From a virus: a stretch of DNA of 25,739 bases. Position numbers and translations under genes: made by a program. The stretch lies in the IMG/VR virus record IMGVR_UViG_3300013285_000068, positions 1 through 25,739 of that record, one strand, 5' to 3'. Below the pieces are notes generated by a model, which was not told the DNA's origin, made no database searches, and worked only from the letters and a program-made list of their open reading frames with translations. Positions 1 through 7,270 of this stretch are shown here, in pieces. Within the stretch, counting starts at the first letter, position 1. The number at the start of each line of letters is the position of its first letter.

Positions 1-53
1 CAACTAGAACTTTTACAAACCCAGACGGTTCAACGTTTGTTGCACCAGAATAA
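1..53 (+). CDS. 3' end of a gene running in from the left
   Basis: An open frame enters from the left edge and stops at TAA 51-53, giving a C-terminal tail reading TRTFTNPDGSTFVAPE. It is followed after 9 nt by the next start codon, as in the tightly packed genes downstream. The residues suggest a beta-rich virion protein tail, but the fragment is too short to assign a family. Confidence 0.5.
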   Translation, partial: TRTFTNPDGSTFVAPE

Positions 54-62
54 AGGATAAAC

Positions 63-347
63 ATGTCAGACCAACCAACAGGACCAGCAACACCACCAGC
101 AGACCTGCCACCACACGCAATTGCTTTTGTAATTGACGATGTAGTTCAAGACCAAATTTGGACACAAGACCGCATGGCAGCAATTCTTTTAAGCAAACCG
201 CTTATTGTTAAATCAACTGGCATTGAAGGAATTGTTGTTGGACAGACAATGTACAACAGTGAAACCGGTGAATTTGTACAACAAGATGGAACCATTCTTG
301 CACAACCCTCAAGTCAAGACGTAGTTCCGCCACTAGAAAAGGAATAA
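63..347 (+). CDS. Small acidic phage protein, function unknown
   Basis: 94 residues, start ATG with AAGGA six bases upstream. The first 20 residues are rich in proline, threonine and alanine. The middle (about 22-75) looks like a compact alpha/beta or beta domain, and the C-terminus is again loose and acidic. No catalytic motif or membrane segment is visible. It lies in a rightward run of short genes separated by a few bases, the usual layout of late structural or assembly accessory genes. I do not recognise the family. Confidence 0.7.
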   Translation: MSDQPTGPATPPADLPPHAIAFVIDDVVQDQIWTQDRMAAILLSKPLIVKSTGIEGIVVGQTMYNSETGEFVQQDGTILAQPSSQDVVPPLEKE

Positions 348-349
348 TA

Positions 350-682
350 ATGAGCGAGGAACAAAAATTAACGCCTTGGGAAAAATTTAAGGCTGGACAA
401 GTTACCGCTGCTTCTGAAGCAACAAACGAATTAATTGAAACAACACCCAACGAACAACGTCCGGCACGTCCATGGGACCTTCTAAATAAAAACATTGGTC
501 GTGTAACAGAAAGTGTTGCCGAAGAACGTTTTGCTATTTGCAAAGAATGCCCAAAACTTCGCAAAGTTGTAAACACTTGTAAAGAATGCGGTTGTTTTAT
601 GACTGAGAAGGTAAAACTTCCAAACGCTTTTTGCCCAATCGGTAAATGGCAAACAGCACCTGCCGCACCCGTAGAACTTTAA
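350..682 (+). CDS. Cysteine-rich, probably zinc-binding phage protein
   Basis: 110 residues. The N-terminal half is polar and probably helical (WEKFKAG, residues about 10-16). The C-terminal half holds C-x2-C, C-x2-C-x-C and a final Cys in CPIGKW, spaced like one or two zinc sites. Small proteins ending in a CPxGKW-like motif are common in phage structural regions, often without known function. The stop TAA shares a base with the ATG of the next gene (TAATG at 680-684), so translation is probably coupled. The zinc site is inferred from cysteine spacing only. Confidence 0.75.
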   Translation: MSEEQKLTPWEKFKAGQVTAASEATNELIETTPNEQRPARPWDLLNKNIGRVTESVAEERFAICKECPKLRKVVNTCKECGCFMTEKVKLPNAFCPIGKWQTAPAAPVEL

Positions 683-1380
683 TGTTAAAAAAGCCCTTTA
701 ACAAAGATGTTAAGGTGCTTGAATACGAAGAGCAACCTGGAACGTCAAAGGAAACTGTTAAGCCTATGCTTAACACAGTTCCTACATGGTATAAAGAAAT
801 ACCGAGAGAAGTAATGACGGTAGTGGGTGAAAATCCATCCGTTAAACACTGTATTCCATTTCTTGACGCTTTAACAATTGGTTATTACATTGCTTTGGGG
901 CAAGACGTTTATATTGAACAAACCCCCGATGGTCCCTCTGCTCGATACTCAGGCAATACTAAGCCAGTTAACAACAGGCCACCTGGGGCTACTGGAAAAA
1001 TGCCAGCACCAGAAGGTTACGACGAAGAACATTTAATTTGGGTAACTCAAGCAGCAATAAGAATTCCAGAAGGTTACAGCGCGGTTTATACGCACCCCCT
1101 AAATAGATTTGACCTTCCTTTTATAACTCTTTCTGGCGTTGCCGACGGTGAATTTGTTGTTCATGGGGGCAATGTTCCTTTTCATATTAAAAAAGGTTTT
1201 GAGGGTCTTATTCCAAAAGGGACACCGATTATCCAAGTTATACCGTTCTTGCGTGAAGATTGGAAATCAAAGCGCGTAGAAGGAACATGGGAAAAAGGAC
1301 TTCAAAATACTTCTAACGAGGATTATGGAATGGGTTCTTGGTATCGTCGTCGTAAATGGCAAAAGAAATCCTACAAATAA
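682..1380 (+). CDS. Conserved phage protein, first of a tandem paralogous pair
   Basis: 232 residues from ATG 682, chosen over an in-frame ATG at 646 because 682 overlaps the upstream stop as TAATG. The protein contains WYKEIPR (about residue 35), SVKHCIPFLDALTIGYY, DVYIEQTPDGP, THPLNRFDLPF, FHIKKGFEGLIPKGTPIIQVIPF and a basic end SWYRRRKWQKKSYK. All of these recur in the next gene. The family resembles hypothetical proteins of tailed phages found near structural genes. The mixed alpha/beta pattern with histidine-containing segments could be a cupin-like fold, but this is speculation. No function is known to me. Confidence 0.75.
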   Translation: MLKKPFNKDVKVLEYEEQPGTSKETVKPMLNTVPTWYKEIPREVMTVVGENPSVKHCIPFLDALTIGYYIALGQDVYIEQTPDGPSARYSGNTKPVNNRPPGATGKMPAPEGYDEEHLIWVTQAAIRIPEGYSAVYTHPLNRFDLPFITLSGVADGEFVVHGGNVPFHIKKGFEGLIPKGTPIIQVIPFLREDWKSKRVEGTWEKGLQNTSNEDYGMGSWYRRRKWQKKSYK

Positions 1381-2075
1381 TGTTTAAAAAACGACAACCA
1401 CCTCAAGTTCTTTATTTTGAATCATCTGCTGGATTCCCTGAAGATTTATTTAAACCAGCAAATCGTGTTGTTCCAAACTGGTATAAAGAAATGCCTAGGT
1501 TTGTTCCAGGTCTTGATGGACCAAAAACAACTAGCGTAAAACACTGCATTCCATTTGTTGACGCCTTAACAACCGGTTATATGCTTCTTACTCCGGTGGA
1601 CATTTACATAGAACAAACACCCGAAGGCCCAATTGGTCGTTGGAATTCACAAACACCGGTTCTTGATGAAAGACCGCACGGGCAAACTGGAAAAATGCCA
1701 GCACCTCCAGGGTGTGATGATAAACACTTTTTATGGGTAACTCAGACAGCAGTTGAATTACCAGATGGTTACAGTTTAATTTGTATTCACCCAATTAATC
1801 GCACCGACCTTCCTTTTGTCACAACAGGAGGAATTGTTGATGGGCCATTTGTTATGCACGGTGGCAACTTCCCATTTCATATTAAAAAGGGGTTTGAGGG
1901 ATTGATTCCTCAAGGCACTCCTTTTATGCAAGTGATTCCTTTCAATAGAACTGATTGGGTTGCTAAGAAAAAGGATGGGGTTTACATGGCTGGTGTTGAA
2001 AGCACAAGAACTGAAGACTATCATCAAGGTTCTTGGTATCGCCGCAAAAAATGGCACAGAAAATCTTACAAATAA
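1380..2075 (+). CDS. Conserved phage protein, second of a tandem paralogous pair
   Basis: 231 residues. ATG 1380 overlaps the TAA of its paralogue (TAATG); an in-frame ATG at 1356 lies inside the previous gene and is less likely. It has the same block order as its neighbour: WYKEMPR, SVKHCIPFVDALTTGY, DIYIEQTPEGP, KMPAPPG, IHPINRTDLPFVTTGGI, FHIKKGFEGLIPQGTPFMQVIPF and SWYRRKKWHRKSYK. Identity is highest in the C-terminal third. The pair arose by tandem duplication. Similar length and intact motifs in both copies suggest both are functional, perhaps as a heteromer. Function unknown. Confidence 0.75.
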   Translation: MFKKRQPPQVLYFESSAGFPEDLFKPANRVVPNWYKEMPRFVPGLDGPKTTSVKHCIPFVDALTTGYMLLTPVDIYIEQTPEGPIGRWNSQTPVLDERPHGQTGKMPAPPGCDDKHFLWVTQTAVELPDGYSLICIHPINRTDLPFVTTGGIVDGPFVMHGGNFPFHIKKGFEGLIPQGTPFMQVIPFNRTDWVAKKKDGVYMAGVESTRTEDYHQGSWYRRKKWHRKSYK

Positions 2076-2086
2076 ACGAGGACAAA

Positions 2087-2380
2087 ATGTTTAAATCAAA
2101 AAAAAATCAAACACCCGTACAACCAAAACGTGAATGGGAATTAATGACCATTCCAAAGGACAAAGACGCCAATAAAAGTCAACGTTCTTTGCGTTACATA
2201 GAAGTATCTAATGGTACAAAAATGTTTATAGAAAAACTACACAACTATGACCTTTACATTATTTCTAATGGAACAAACCCAGGAAATGTAAAAGTTATTT
2301 CTTTTGCTGAAAACCTTGAAAGCGCAATGATTTTGGCTAAAAATCACGCTTTTGAAATTAAAGAAAGCCCAGTTCAATAA
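2087..2380 (+). CDS. Small basic phage protein, unknown
   Basis: 97 residues from ATG 2087, preceded by GAGG with good spacing. Longer in-frame starts from 2033 lie inside the upstream gene and are rejected. The lysine-rich N-terminus (FKSKKNQTPVQPKREWELM) is followed by an alpha/beta segment with LHNYDLYIISNGTNPGNVKVISF. No known motif. The gene is directly abutted by the next ATG at 2381. Confidence 0.65.
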   Translation: MFKSKKNQTPVQPKREWELMTIPKDKDANKSQRSLRYIEVSNGTKMFIEKLHNYDLYIISNGTNPGNVKVISFAENLESAMILAKNHAFEIKESPVQ

Positions 2381-2566
2381 ATGGCAACATTTTCCCCCTA
2401 CTCCAACAATGGTGAAAAAGTAGTTTTTTCTGGACCTAGAAGTCGTTATTTTACACCACAACCAGGAAGCCTTGAGGTTGATGCTTCATCGGCAAACCTT
2501 GAAGTTATGGACGTGGGTAATTGGGAAGCAGTTTTAAATTATTTAGGCATTAACCCAGAGGAATAG
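2381..2566 (+). CDS. Very small phage protein, unknown
   Basis: 61 residues, ATG immediately after the TAA of the upstream gene, which implies translational coupling. It contains a polar N-terminus with FSGPRSRYFTPQPG and an acidic end. No cysteine cluster, membrane segment or known motif. Position suggests a head or neck accessory peptide, but this rests only on context. Confidence 0.6.
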   Translation: MATFSPYSNNGEKVVFSGPRSRYFTPQPGSLEVDASSANLEVMDVGNWEAVLNYLGINPEE

Positions 2567-2569
2567 GCT

Positions 2570-2941
2570 ATGAGAACATTCATTCCAAACACATACGTTC
2601 AAGGAACTACCGTTCAGTTCTTTACTTCTAAACCATTTTTGGCTCAAGACAAAGTAACTATTATTGACCCAGACCAAGTTTATTTTGGTTTTCAAATCAA
2701 TGGCGGTACGCCTCAAATATTTAATTACACTTTTGGTATTGGTGACCCCACCTCCACCATTGTCCGTGTTGGCCTAGGCCTTTACGTAGCCAGCATTGAC
2801 ACCGGACTTTACAGCGATGGGGTTTGGGTGTACTCATTCTCGGGCGAACCAGACAACGCAGTAAATCACGACCAAACCAAAACCAAGGTTCGTGCCATGG
2901 GTGAATTGTTGGTTCTTAAGCCAGCATTTAACATGGGTTAA
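2570..2941 (+). CDS. Probable small virion protein with beta-sandwich character
   Basis: 123 residues; GAGG overlaps the end of the upstream gene. The sequence is a string of likely beta strands (GTTVQFFTSKPFL, KVTIIDPDQVYFGFQI, TSTIVRVGLGLYVASID, SDGVWVYSFSGEP). This fits an Ig-like or head-tail adaptor domain of the type found as a decoration or neck protein. The fold is my inference from strand pattern. It is the last gene of the first rightward block; a new promoter follows at once. Confidence 0.65.
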   Translation: MRTFIPNTYVQGTTVQFFTSKPFLAQDKVTIIDPDQVYFGFQINGGTPQIFNYTFGIGDPTSTIVRVGLGLYVASIDTGLYSDGVWVYSFSGEPDNAVNHDQTKTKVRAMGELLVLKPAFNMG

Positions 2942-2944
2942 TGC

Positions 2945-2973
2945 TTGACATTTAAATTACATTGATGTAACAT
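2945..2973 (+). promoter_or_regulatory. Sigma70-type promoter with an embedded palindrome
   Basis: TTGACA at 2945-2950, 17-bp spacer, TAACAT at 2968-2973. The spacer and first -10 bases hold an inverted repeat, TTACAT-TG-ATGTAA (2957-2970), positioned where a bound repressor would block polymerase. It would drive the helix-turn-helix and phosphoesterase genes starting at 3008. Confidence 0.6.
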
Positions 2974-3007
2974 TCTTATAGCGAAGTAATAACATAGGAG
3001 TGTCGGA

Positions 3008-3232
3008 ATGCAAAAACCAGACATATCAGAGTTTTTTACAATAAAACAATGTGCTATTGGTTCTTTATTGTTGTCAGAAGAACAACGAAATAAAATAAAT
3101 TACGTTTTGAAACTTTCTAATGAAGAAGTTCAAACCGCAACAATTATGAGGGTTTTAAACGACTGGGGATTTCCTGTAAAGAGGACGACACTCGGGGAAC
3201 ATCGTCGCGGCACCTGTTGCTGCGAAGAATAA
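3008..3232 (+). CDS. Small helix-turn-helix-like phage protein
   Basis: 74 residues, start with GGAG seven bases upstream. The block TATIMRVLNDWGFPVKRTTL followed by HRRGTCCC resembles the small DNA-binding protein that many actinobacteriophages encode just before a phosphoesterase gene: helices, then a basic HRxGxC tail. The tail has three adjacent cysteines. It probably binds DNA, perhaps as a small regulator or nuclease partner. This is family-level recognition only. It is first in the transcription unit behind the 2945 promoter, with the phosphoesterase 15 nt downstream. Confidence 0.6.
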   Translation: MQKPDISEFFTIKQCAIGSLLLSEEQRNKINYVLKLSNEEVQTATIMRVLNDWGFPVKRTTLGEHRRGTCCCEE

Positions 3233-3247
3233 GGGACGAGGAACCCA

Positions 3248-4468
3248 ATGACTAAACCAAATGTTGAGGAGTTTTTTCCACGTCGCAATCAGCGACACAC
3301 AATGAAGCATCCCGATGGATGGGAGCCAGGTCTTCAGTGGGATGGTAAAAAAGGATTAATAACAACAGGTCCTATGGTTGCAGAACCAGACCCCTCTATT
3401 TGGGCACGCTTAATTGAGGACTGGGGACTCGACCCAGCAGTAACAGAGGTTGTTGACGGTTCTCTTCAAATCCGCGCATGGCAGGTTAATGTTGGCGATG
3501 GACAAATAGAAACATTGAAGTACTACAAGTGCGCTATCAAACCCCGTGAACTAACGGTAGAACGCGCCGACATTGAATCACTTTGTAAAGAAGTTATGAA
3601 GCGCAAGCCCGCCAAGCCCAACGTCACGGTTGAGTCTGAGCGGGCTTTTGTCATAACACTGGCAGATTGGCAACTCGGTAAGGGCGAGAACGGTGGAACA
3701 ACAGCGACAACAGAGCGCATTCTTGCTTCTCGTGACCGTTGCCTTACTCGATATAACGAACTTGTTAAAGTTGGAAGAGCGCCATCGGTTGTTTACATAA
3801 TTGGCGTTGGTGACCTCAGTGAGGGATGCCAGGGATTCTATCCAATGATGGAATACCAAATTGATTTAAATCGTCGTGAGCAGGAGAGACTTGCCCGACG
3901 ATTAATTGTTCAATTCATTGACCCGTTTGCAGAACTTGGTATAAAAGTTGTTGCTATGGGTGTTCCGGGAAACCACGGTGAGAACCGAAAGAATGGCAAA
4001 GCATTTACAGATTTTACGGACAACAGTGACGTATCTGTATTTGAATCTGTTGCAGAAATCCTTGAGGCAAATCCAGAACGATACGGAAACGTATCAATTC
4101 CAATCAATGCAATTAACAATGATGACCTCACAATGACTTTAGATATCTGTGGTGTGCCAACGGCATTTGCTCACGGTCACCAGTATCGCGGTGGAACAAA
4201 CGCTGCTGCAAAGGCAGAGGGTTGGTGGAAAGGTCAAGCACTTGGACGTACCAACGTTAGCGATGCAGAGATTCTTATCTCAGGTCACTATCACCACTTT
4301 ATTACCAGCGAAAGCACCGGAAGAACGTTCTTTCAGTGTCCAGCAATGGATGGTGGAAGCAAGTGGTTTACTGGTTCTTCAGGACAAAGCAGTCCGGCGG
4401 GAATGTTAACCATGTGCATTGGCGCTGGTGTTGGACCTCGTGGATGGTCTGACCTATTAATTCTTTAA
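3248..4468 (+). CDS. Calcineurin-like metallophosphoesterase
   Basis: 406 residues; GAGG precedes the ATG. The N-terminal ~130 residues (DPSIWARLIEDWGLDP, AWQVNVGDGQIETLKYYK) form a separate domain. The catalytic part then shows the metallophosphoesterase series in order: ADWQLGK, GVGDLSEGC, GVPGNHGE, AHGHQY and SGHYHH, supplying the Asp, Asn and His ligands of a two-metal centre. Relatives in actinobacteriophages are annotated as metallophosphoesterase or DNA exonuclease. Proximity to recombination genes suggests a nucleic-acid substrate, but none is proven. Its stop overlaps the next start (TAATG). Confidence 0.88.
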   Translation: MTKPNVEEFFPRRNQRHTMKHPDGWEPGLQWDGKKGLITTGPMVAEPDPSIWARLIEDWGLDPAVTEVVDGSLQIRAWQVNVGDGQIETLKYYKCAIKPRELTVERADIESLCKEVMKRKPAKPNVTVESERAFVITLADWQLGKGENGGTTATTERILASRDRCLTRYNELVKVGRAPSVVYIIGVGDLSEGCQGFYPMMEYQIDLNRREQERLARRLIVQFIDPFAELGIKVVAMGVPGNHGENRKNGKAFTDFTDNSDVSVFESVAEILEANPERYGNVSIPINAINNDDLTMTLDICGVPTAFAHGHQYRGGTNAAAKAEGWWKGQALGRTNVSDAEILISGHYHHFITSESTGRTFFQCPAMDGGSKWFTGSSGQSSPAGMLTMCIGAGVGPRGWSDLLIL

Positions 4469-4725
4469 TGAAGAGACACAAAGAACCTACAAACGTAGAG
4501 ATAGCCAGAAAAATAAACCTTCGTAAGAGTCGTGGTGAAAAGTATGTTTGGGTTCCCTGCATCGTTTGCGGAGATTTGTGCCCCCAGCAATACGAGGGGA
4601 CTTTTGCAGATTGTGATGAAGTTCATTTAACTTGCAAGTATGACGCCGGATACCCTGCGCTTGCTAAAAAACTAGAAAAACAAAGAATAGAAAAAGACAA
4701 ACTTTCTTTATTCGATGAAACCTAG
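4468..4725 (+). CDS. Small zinc-ribbon-like protein
   Basis: 85 residues; ATG shares its A with the TAA of the phosphoesterase gene. VPCIVCGDLCP gives C-x2-C-x3-C, with further cysteines at DCDEVHLTC, fitting one zinc site. The N-terminus is basic (KRHKEPTNVEIARKINLRKS) and could be a short helix-turn-helix or DNA-contact helix. The C-terminus is a charged helix. Its last 18 bases overlap the convergent whiB-like gene, and no intrinsic terminator is visible between them, so transcripts from both sides may collide here. Confidence 0.7.
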   Translation: MKRHKEPTNVEIARKINLRKSRGEKYVWVPCIVCGDLCPQQYEGTFADCDEVHLTCKYDAGYPALAKKLEKQRIEKDKLSLFDET

Positions 4726-5034
4726 GTCTATCTCCAGCCACGCATCGTGAGCAGAAATCTTTTCCTTTATCCACCTTGTTCTTCTCTCAGGAGTTGAGCC
4801 ACCCCATACGCCATGCTCAATTTCATTCTTAAGCGCGTAGTCAAGACACTCGTGTCGAACCGGACAATACAGACAGATTTCAACGGCTTTTTTTATTTTT
4901 GATGACTGACCCCTGCCTGGAAAAAACTCACTAACATTATTTGCCCGGCACAAAGCCAACCAATAAAAATTAGGACGAGCATCTTCAAGTGCTCTAATAA
5001 AATCATATATTTCAAAATCCGTGTACTCAATCAC
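4708..5034 (-). CDS. whiB: WhiB-family iron-sulfur transcription factor
   Basis: 108 residues from GTG 5034. The four WhiB cysteines are at about 29, 54, 57 and 63 (CRANN then CLYCPVRHEC, C-x2-C-x5-C), followed by the GVWGG turn (75-79) and a basic tail TPERRTRW. WhiB proteins carry a 4Fe-4S cluster, bind the main sigma factor and occur in Actinobacteria and their phages, which is the best host clue here. A longer ATG frame from 5088 exists, but it would overrun most of a plausible upstream gene; GTG 5034 has GGAG seven bases before it and overlaps that gene's stop by 8 nt. It may redirect host or phage transcription. Confidence 0.9.
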   Translation of the reverse strand: MIEYTDFEIYDFIRALEDARPNFYWLALCRANNVSEFFPGRGQSSKIKKAVEICLYCPVRHECLDYALKNEIEHGVWGGSTPERRTRWIKEKISAHDAWLEIDLGFIE

Positions 5035-5215
5035 CGTCGGGCTCCATGTGCAATGAAGCAAGGTGCAAATGAGCCCGTAAAAAAGCACCCTGTCTAGTTG
5101 GAAGTGAGTCTTTAAAACTGCAAGAACAAGTTACTTGAAACTTTTCTTTTTCAAAAACAATTGTAACCATGTGTGAAACAATTGTTGCTTTTTGTCTATT
5201 TAATCCCAAGACCAT
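5027..5215 (-). CDS. Small Cys/His protein, possible zinc binder
   Basis: 62 residues. FQVTCSCSFKDSLPTRQGAFLRAHLHLASLH has a CxC pair followed by histidines spaced along a helix, a pattern common in short actinophage proteins ending in a Cys-Cys-His-His site. The chosen ATG overlaps the stop of the HNH gene by 16 nt and has GAGG nine bases upstream. An internal ATG (5170) lacks a ribosome site. It lies between the HNH nuclease and WhiB genes in one leftward operon. Function unknown. Confidence 0.65.
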   Translation of the reverse strand: MVLGLNRQKATIVSHMVTIVFEKEKFQVTCSCSFKDSLPTRQGAFLRAHLHLASLHMEPDGD

Positions 5216-5571
5216 TTTCTAAATCCTCGCTTGTGTGATTCTTCTGGGTTGTCTGTAATCATTGTATGACAGTAACGACATAGTGACATGAAGTTGCTCC
5301 AATCAGTATCAACGATTTTGCCACCCACTCCGCGAGGCAATATTTCGTGTACGTCAGTTGAATTAATATAGCAGTTATTGTCCCAGCGTGCTTGACATTT
5401 TGGGTACAAAACCAAAAATTCTTTTACAAACACAGAACGTTTTTTGTATATTTTTTTCATTTTTGCAGAACGGGGTTGAAGCATTTTTTTTGCTGTCAAC
5501 CCCTTCCGACTTTTTAAAGGCGTATGACTTTGCAAACCCTTCTTTGCTACAAGGCGCTTACGTCGCTCCAT
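5200..5571 (-). CDS. HNH endonuclease-like protein
   Basis: 123 residues. A lysine/arginine-rich N-terminal third (1-46) is followed by a compact zinc-binding HNH module: C59 and C67, DVHEILPRG (H75), FMSLCRYCH (C98, C101, H102) and H113 in ESHKRGF. These fit the His-Asn-His and two Cys-pair zinc sites of small phage HNH nucleases. The basic extension probably contacts DNA. Start ATG overlaps the stop of the coiled-coil gene upstream (TAATG). In this recombination operon it could resolve or nick DNA; free-standing homing activity is an alternative. Confidence 0.75.
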   Translation of the reverse strand: MERRKRLVAKKGLQSHTPLKSRKGLTAKKMLQPRSAKMKKIYKKRSVFVKEFLVLYPKCQARWDNNCYINSTDVHEILPRGVGGKIVDTDWSNFMSLCRYCHTMITDNPEESHKRGFRKWSWD

Positions 5572-5726
5572 TAAAAGTCAACGTGTTGCTGTTGCGTGTC
5601 AAGAATTGAAATTAGACGTTTTGCTTCTTTGAGTTGACCGTTTAATTTTTCTACTTCTTTTTCTAAATCACTTACGGTTGCCTCTAGGTTTTTAACGTAT
5701 TGCTCTAATTCATTTTCATATGACAT
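5571..5726 (-). CDS. 51-residue coiled-coil protein
   Basis: A short gene starting MSYENELEQY, rich in E, K, L and V with heptad spacing (LEATVSDLEKEVEKLNGQL) across residues 7-42, so almost the whole protein is a predicted coiled coil. The ATG follows AGGGGG, lies 2 nt after the upstream stop, and the TAA overlaps the HNH start (TAATG). Both junctions support a real, coupled gene. It may oligomerise or bridge partners; no specific function can be given. Confidence 0.7.
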   Translation of the reverse strand: MSYENELEQYVKNLEATVSDLEKEVEKLNGQLKEAKRLISILDTQQQHVDF

Positions 5727-5728
5727 AC

Positions 5729-6109
5729 TTAACCCCCTGCTTCTCGGTGGGAAGCCATTAGGCTTCTCAAGGCTTCAAGTCTGCTTCTTACTGAAAGCAA
5801 TGCCTGACGTGTTGCGTCGTGCTTTGCTTTTGCACCCTCCATTGCTAATCGTTGTGGTTCAGTTTCAACGGTAGCAAGGTCAGATGCCATGTCAGCGGTA
5901 ATTTTTATTCCATCGTGACTGCCTTCAAACCGTGCTGAAAGACGGCTTTTTGCAAAGGCAATTTCATACACCGCTTCTGCATTACCAAACTCGTCCGCCG
6001 TTACAGCAAACGAAGAAGTAAGTTCCTCTATCTGATTGATAGCGTAACGCATTGTTTCTTCAATGCGCATATAACTAAGCGGAATTGAGTAGTTGGTTTT
6101 TTCAGACAT
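5729..6109 (-). CDS. Helical protein downstream of SSB, unknown
   Basis: 126 residues, largely alpha helical and charged (EETMRYAINQIEELTSSFAV, YEIAFAKSRLSARFEG, LLSVRSRLEALRSLM). No cysteine cluster or nuclease motif. It starts 2 nt after the SSB stop, so is co-translated with ssb. Unassigned helical proteins next to ssb and erf are common in phage recombination operons. A role as annealing-protein or SSB partner is an inference from position. Confidence 0.65.
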   Translation of the reverse strand: MSEKTNYSIPLSYMRIEETMRYAINQIEELTSSFAVTADEFGNAEAVYEIAFAKSRLSARFEGSHDGIKITADMASDLATVETEPQRLAMEGAKAKHDATRQALLSVRSRLEALRSLMASHREAGG

Positions 6110-6111
6110 AA

Positions 6112-6495
6112 TTAAAAACTGTTGTCATCCCAAGGTGCGTTGTTTGCGCTAACAAGTTTCTCATTCTTAGAAATGTTTACAGTTGCAAAACGAAGCAATG
6201 CTCCAACCTCATCTGCAACAATTTCAACAGCAGTTCCCTTAGTTCCATCTTGCTTCTCGTATTGACGAACTTCAAGACGGCCAGTAACAATGGCACCTGA
6301 ACCCTTGGTAAGTGATGTGTGAATATTTTCTGCGGTCTTACCAAAGGCAAGAACGTCATAAAAACTTGTTGTCTCTCGTTCTTTGGCGCGGTAAGTAGAG
6401 GCAATGCCAAAACGCACGCTTGCCAAACCACTGTCATTGAACTTAAGTTCCGGGTCCCGTGTAAGGTTCCCACTAACGGTAACAATTGAATTCAT
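6112..6495 (-). CDS. ssb: Single-stranded DNA-binding protein
   Basis: 127 residues, shorter than host SSB (about 160-180). The OB fold is clear: NSIVTVSGNLTRDPELKF, SVRFGIAS, TSFYDVLAFGKTAENI, KGSGAIVTGRLEVRQYEKQDG, VEIVADEVG. The tail is short and acidic, ending PWDDNSF, close to the DDD-x-PF tip through which SSBs recruit partner proteins. A ribosome site (AGGAG) precedes the ATG. It lies between erf and the helical gene and would protect and load ssDNA during annealing and replication. Confidence 0.93.
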   Translation of the reverse strand: MNSIVTVSGNLTRDPELKFNDSGLASVRFGIASTYRAKERETTSFYDVLAFGKTAENIHTSLTKGSGAIVTGRLEVRQYEKQDGTKGTAVEIVADEVGALLRFATVNISKNEKLVSANNAPWDDNSF

Positions 6496-6504
6496 TTTTA
6501 TCTC

Positions 6505-7191
6505 CTATTCTTGAAGTGATTGTAGGTGTTCAATTACTGCTTTTGCTTCATCAAAAGTTAATGATTCAAGGCTTTCAACCTTGCGACTAACAATTGATTC
6601 GATTGCTTCGTACTGCTGAAGGTCGTCCCAGTTAAGTGACTTGTGTGCAATAGCCCAAATCATTCGGGTCATCTTTTCAGTTGCTAGGTTTCCCTGTGGC
6701 TTTGCCGATGGCTTACCTGCGGCTTTTGCAACACTCTCACCAAGAGTCGGTGCACTTGCCCTCGGCATTGGCTTTGGCGCTGATTGCAAAGACGATTGCG
6801 TAGAGGCATTGCCGTCGTCGTCCTCATCCTGGACCATGCCACAAACGGATAAAATTTGGTACCTCCGCGCATAGGTCACGCTTGAACCTAAAGCCTGGGA
6901 TGTATCATCCTTGCCAAGGTGCAGGCGCATGTCTTGAACAATGTACTGACCTGATGTGTGCATCAAATACGTTGTAAGAAGGTCACGACCTTCTTGGTCT
7001 ACGCCAATAAATTGACTGATTGAAAGACCGTTCTTGGAAAGAATTGGTATCGCTGCTGCCATGACCTCTGGCAACGGTGCATACTTACTCTTAAAGAATG
7101 GGTTAACAGAACTTTTGGGCACAGCAGAAAACTCTCCCTGTGCTTTAGCCAACGCTGTTGCTAATTCATTTATTTCATTACTCATTGTCAT
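6505..7191 (-). CDS. erf: ERF-family single-strand annealing protein
   Basis: 228 residues. The ERF signature is present: NPFFKSKYAPLPEVM (about 31-45), TTYLMHTSGQYIVQDMRL, GSSVTYARRYQILSVCGM and DEDDDGNAST. ERF proteins form rings that anneal complementary single strands (P22 Erf family). A proline/serine linker (about 132-165) leads to a C-terminal helical domain. The first ATG is preferred because AGAGG sits nine bases before it. It has its own promoter (7236-7264) and 5' hairpin, separate from the recA unit, and pairs functionally with the YqaJ-like exonuclease upstream. Confidence 0.92.
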   Translation of the reverse strand: MTMSNEINELATALAKAQGEFSAVPKSSVNPFFKSKYAPLPEVMAAAIPILSKNGLSISQFIGVDQEGRDLLTTYLMHTSGQYIVQDMRLHLGKDDTSQALGSSVTYARRYQILSVCGMVQDEDDDGNASTQSSLQSAPKPMPRASAPTLGESVAKAAGKPSAKPQGNLATEKMTRMIWAIAHKSLNWDDLQQYEAIESIVSRKVESLESLTFDEAKAVIEHLQSLQE

Positions 7192-7213
7192 ACTTTGTTT
7201 CCTCTCTCTATAA

Positions 7214-7228
7214 GCCTTTCATTAAGGC
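7214..7228 (-). promoter_or_regulatory. 5'-UTR stem-loop of the erf transcript
   Basis: Read on the minus strand: GCCTT-AATGA-AAGGC, a perfect 5-bp stem starting a few bases after the predicted transcription start. It parallels the short hairpins behind the promoters of the accessory array, though its sequence differs. Confidence 0.45.
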
Positions 7229-7235
7229 AATCTAT

Positions 7236-7264
7236 ATAGTAACACTTATTGCAAACTTTGTCAA
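7236..7264 (-). promoter_or_regulatory. Promoter for erf-ssb-HNH-whiB operon
   Basis: Minus strand: TTGACA (7259-7264), 17-bp spacer, TACTAT (7236-7241). The -35 lies in the gap just after the exonuclease gene stops at 7271. Confidence 0.65.
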
Positions 7265-7270
7265 ATAACA

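Noticed and set aside
208-576. 122-codon frame on the minus strand
   Set aside because: It lies opposite two well-spaced rightward genes with ribosome sites and has a cysteine/serine/phenylalanine-rich shadow composition.
646-681. Upstream ATG for the first paralogue
   Set aside because: It lies inside the previous gene; ATG 682 gives the TAATG coupling used throughout this region and matches its paralogue's length.
3523-4131. Minus-strand frames under the phosphoesterase gene
   Set aside because: They are antisense shadows of a gene whose metal-binding motifs are complete.
5035-5088. N-terminal extension of the WhiB gene to ATG 5088
   Set aside because: It would overlap a likely 62-residue gene by 62 nt; GTG 5034 has a better ribosome site and fits usual WhiB length.
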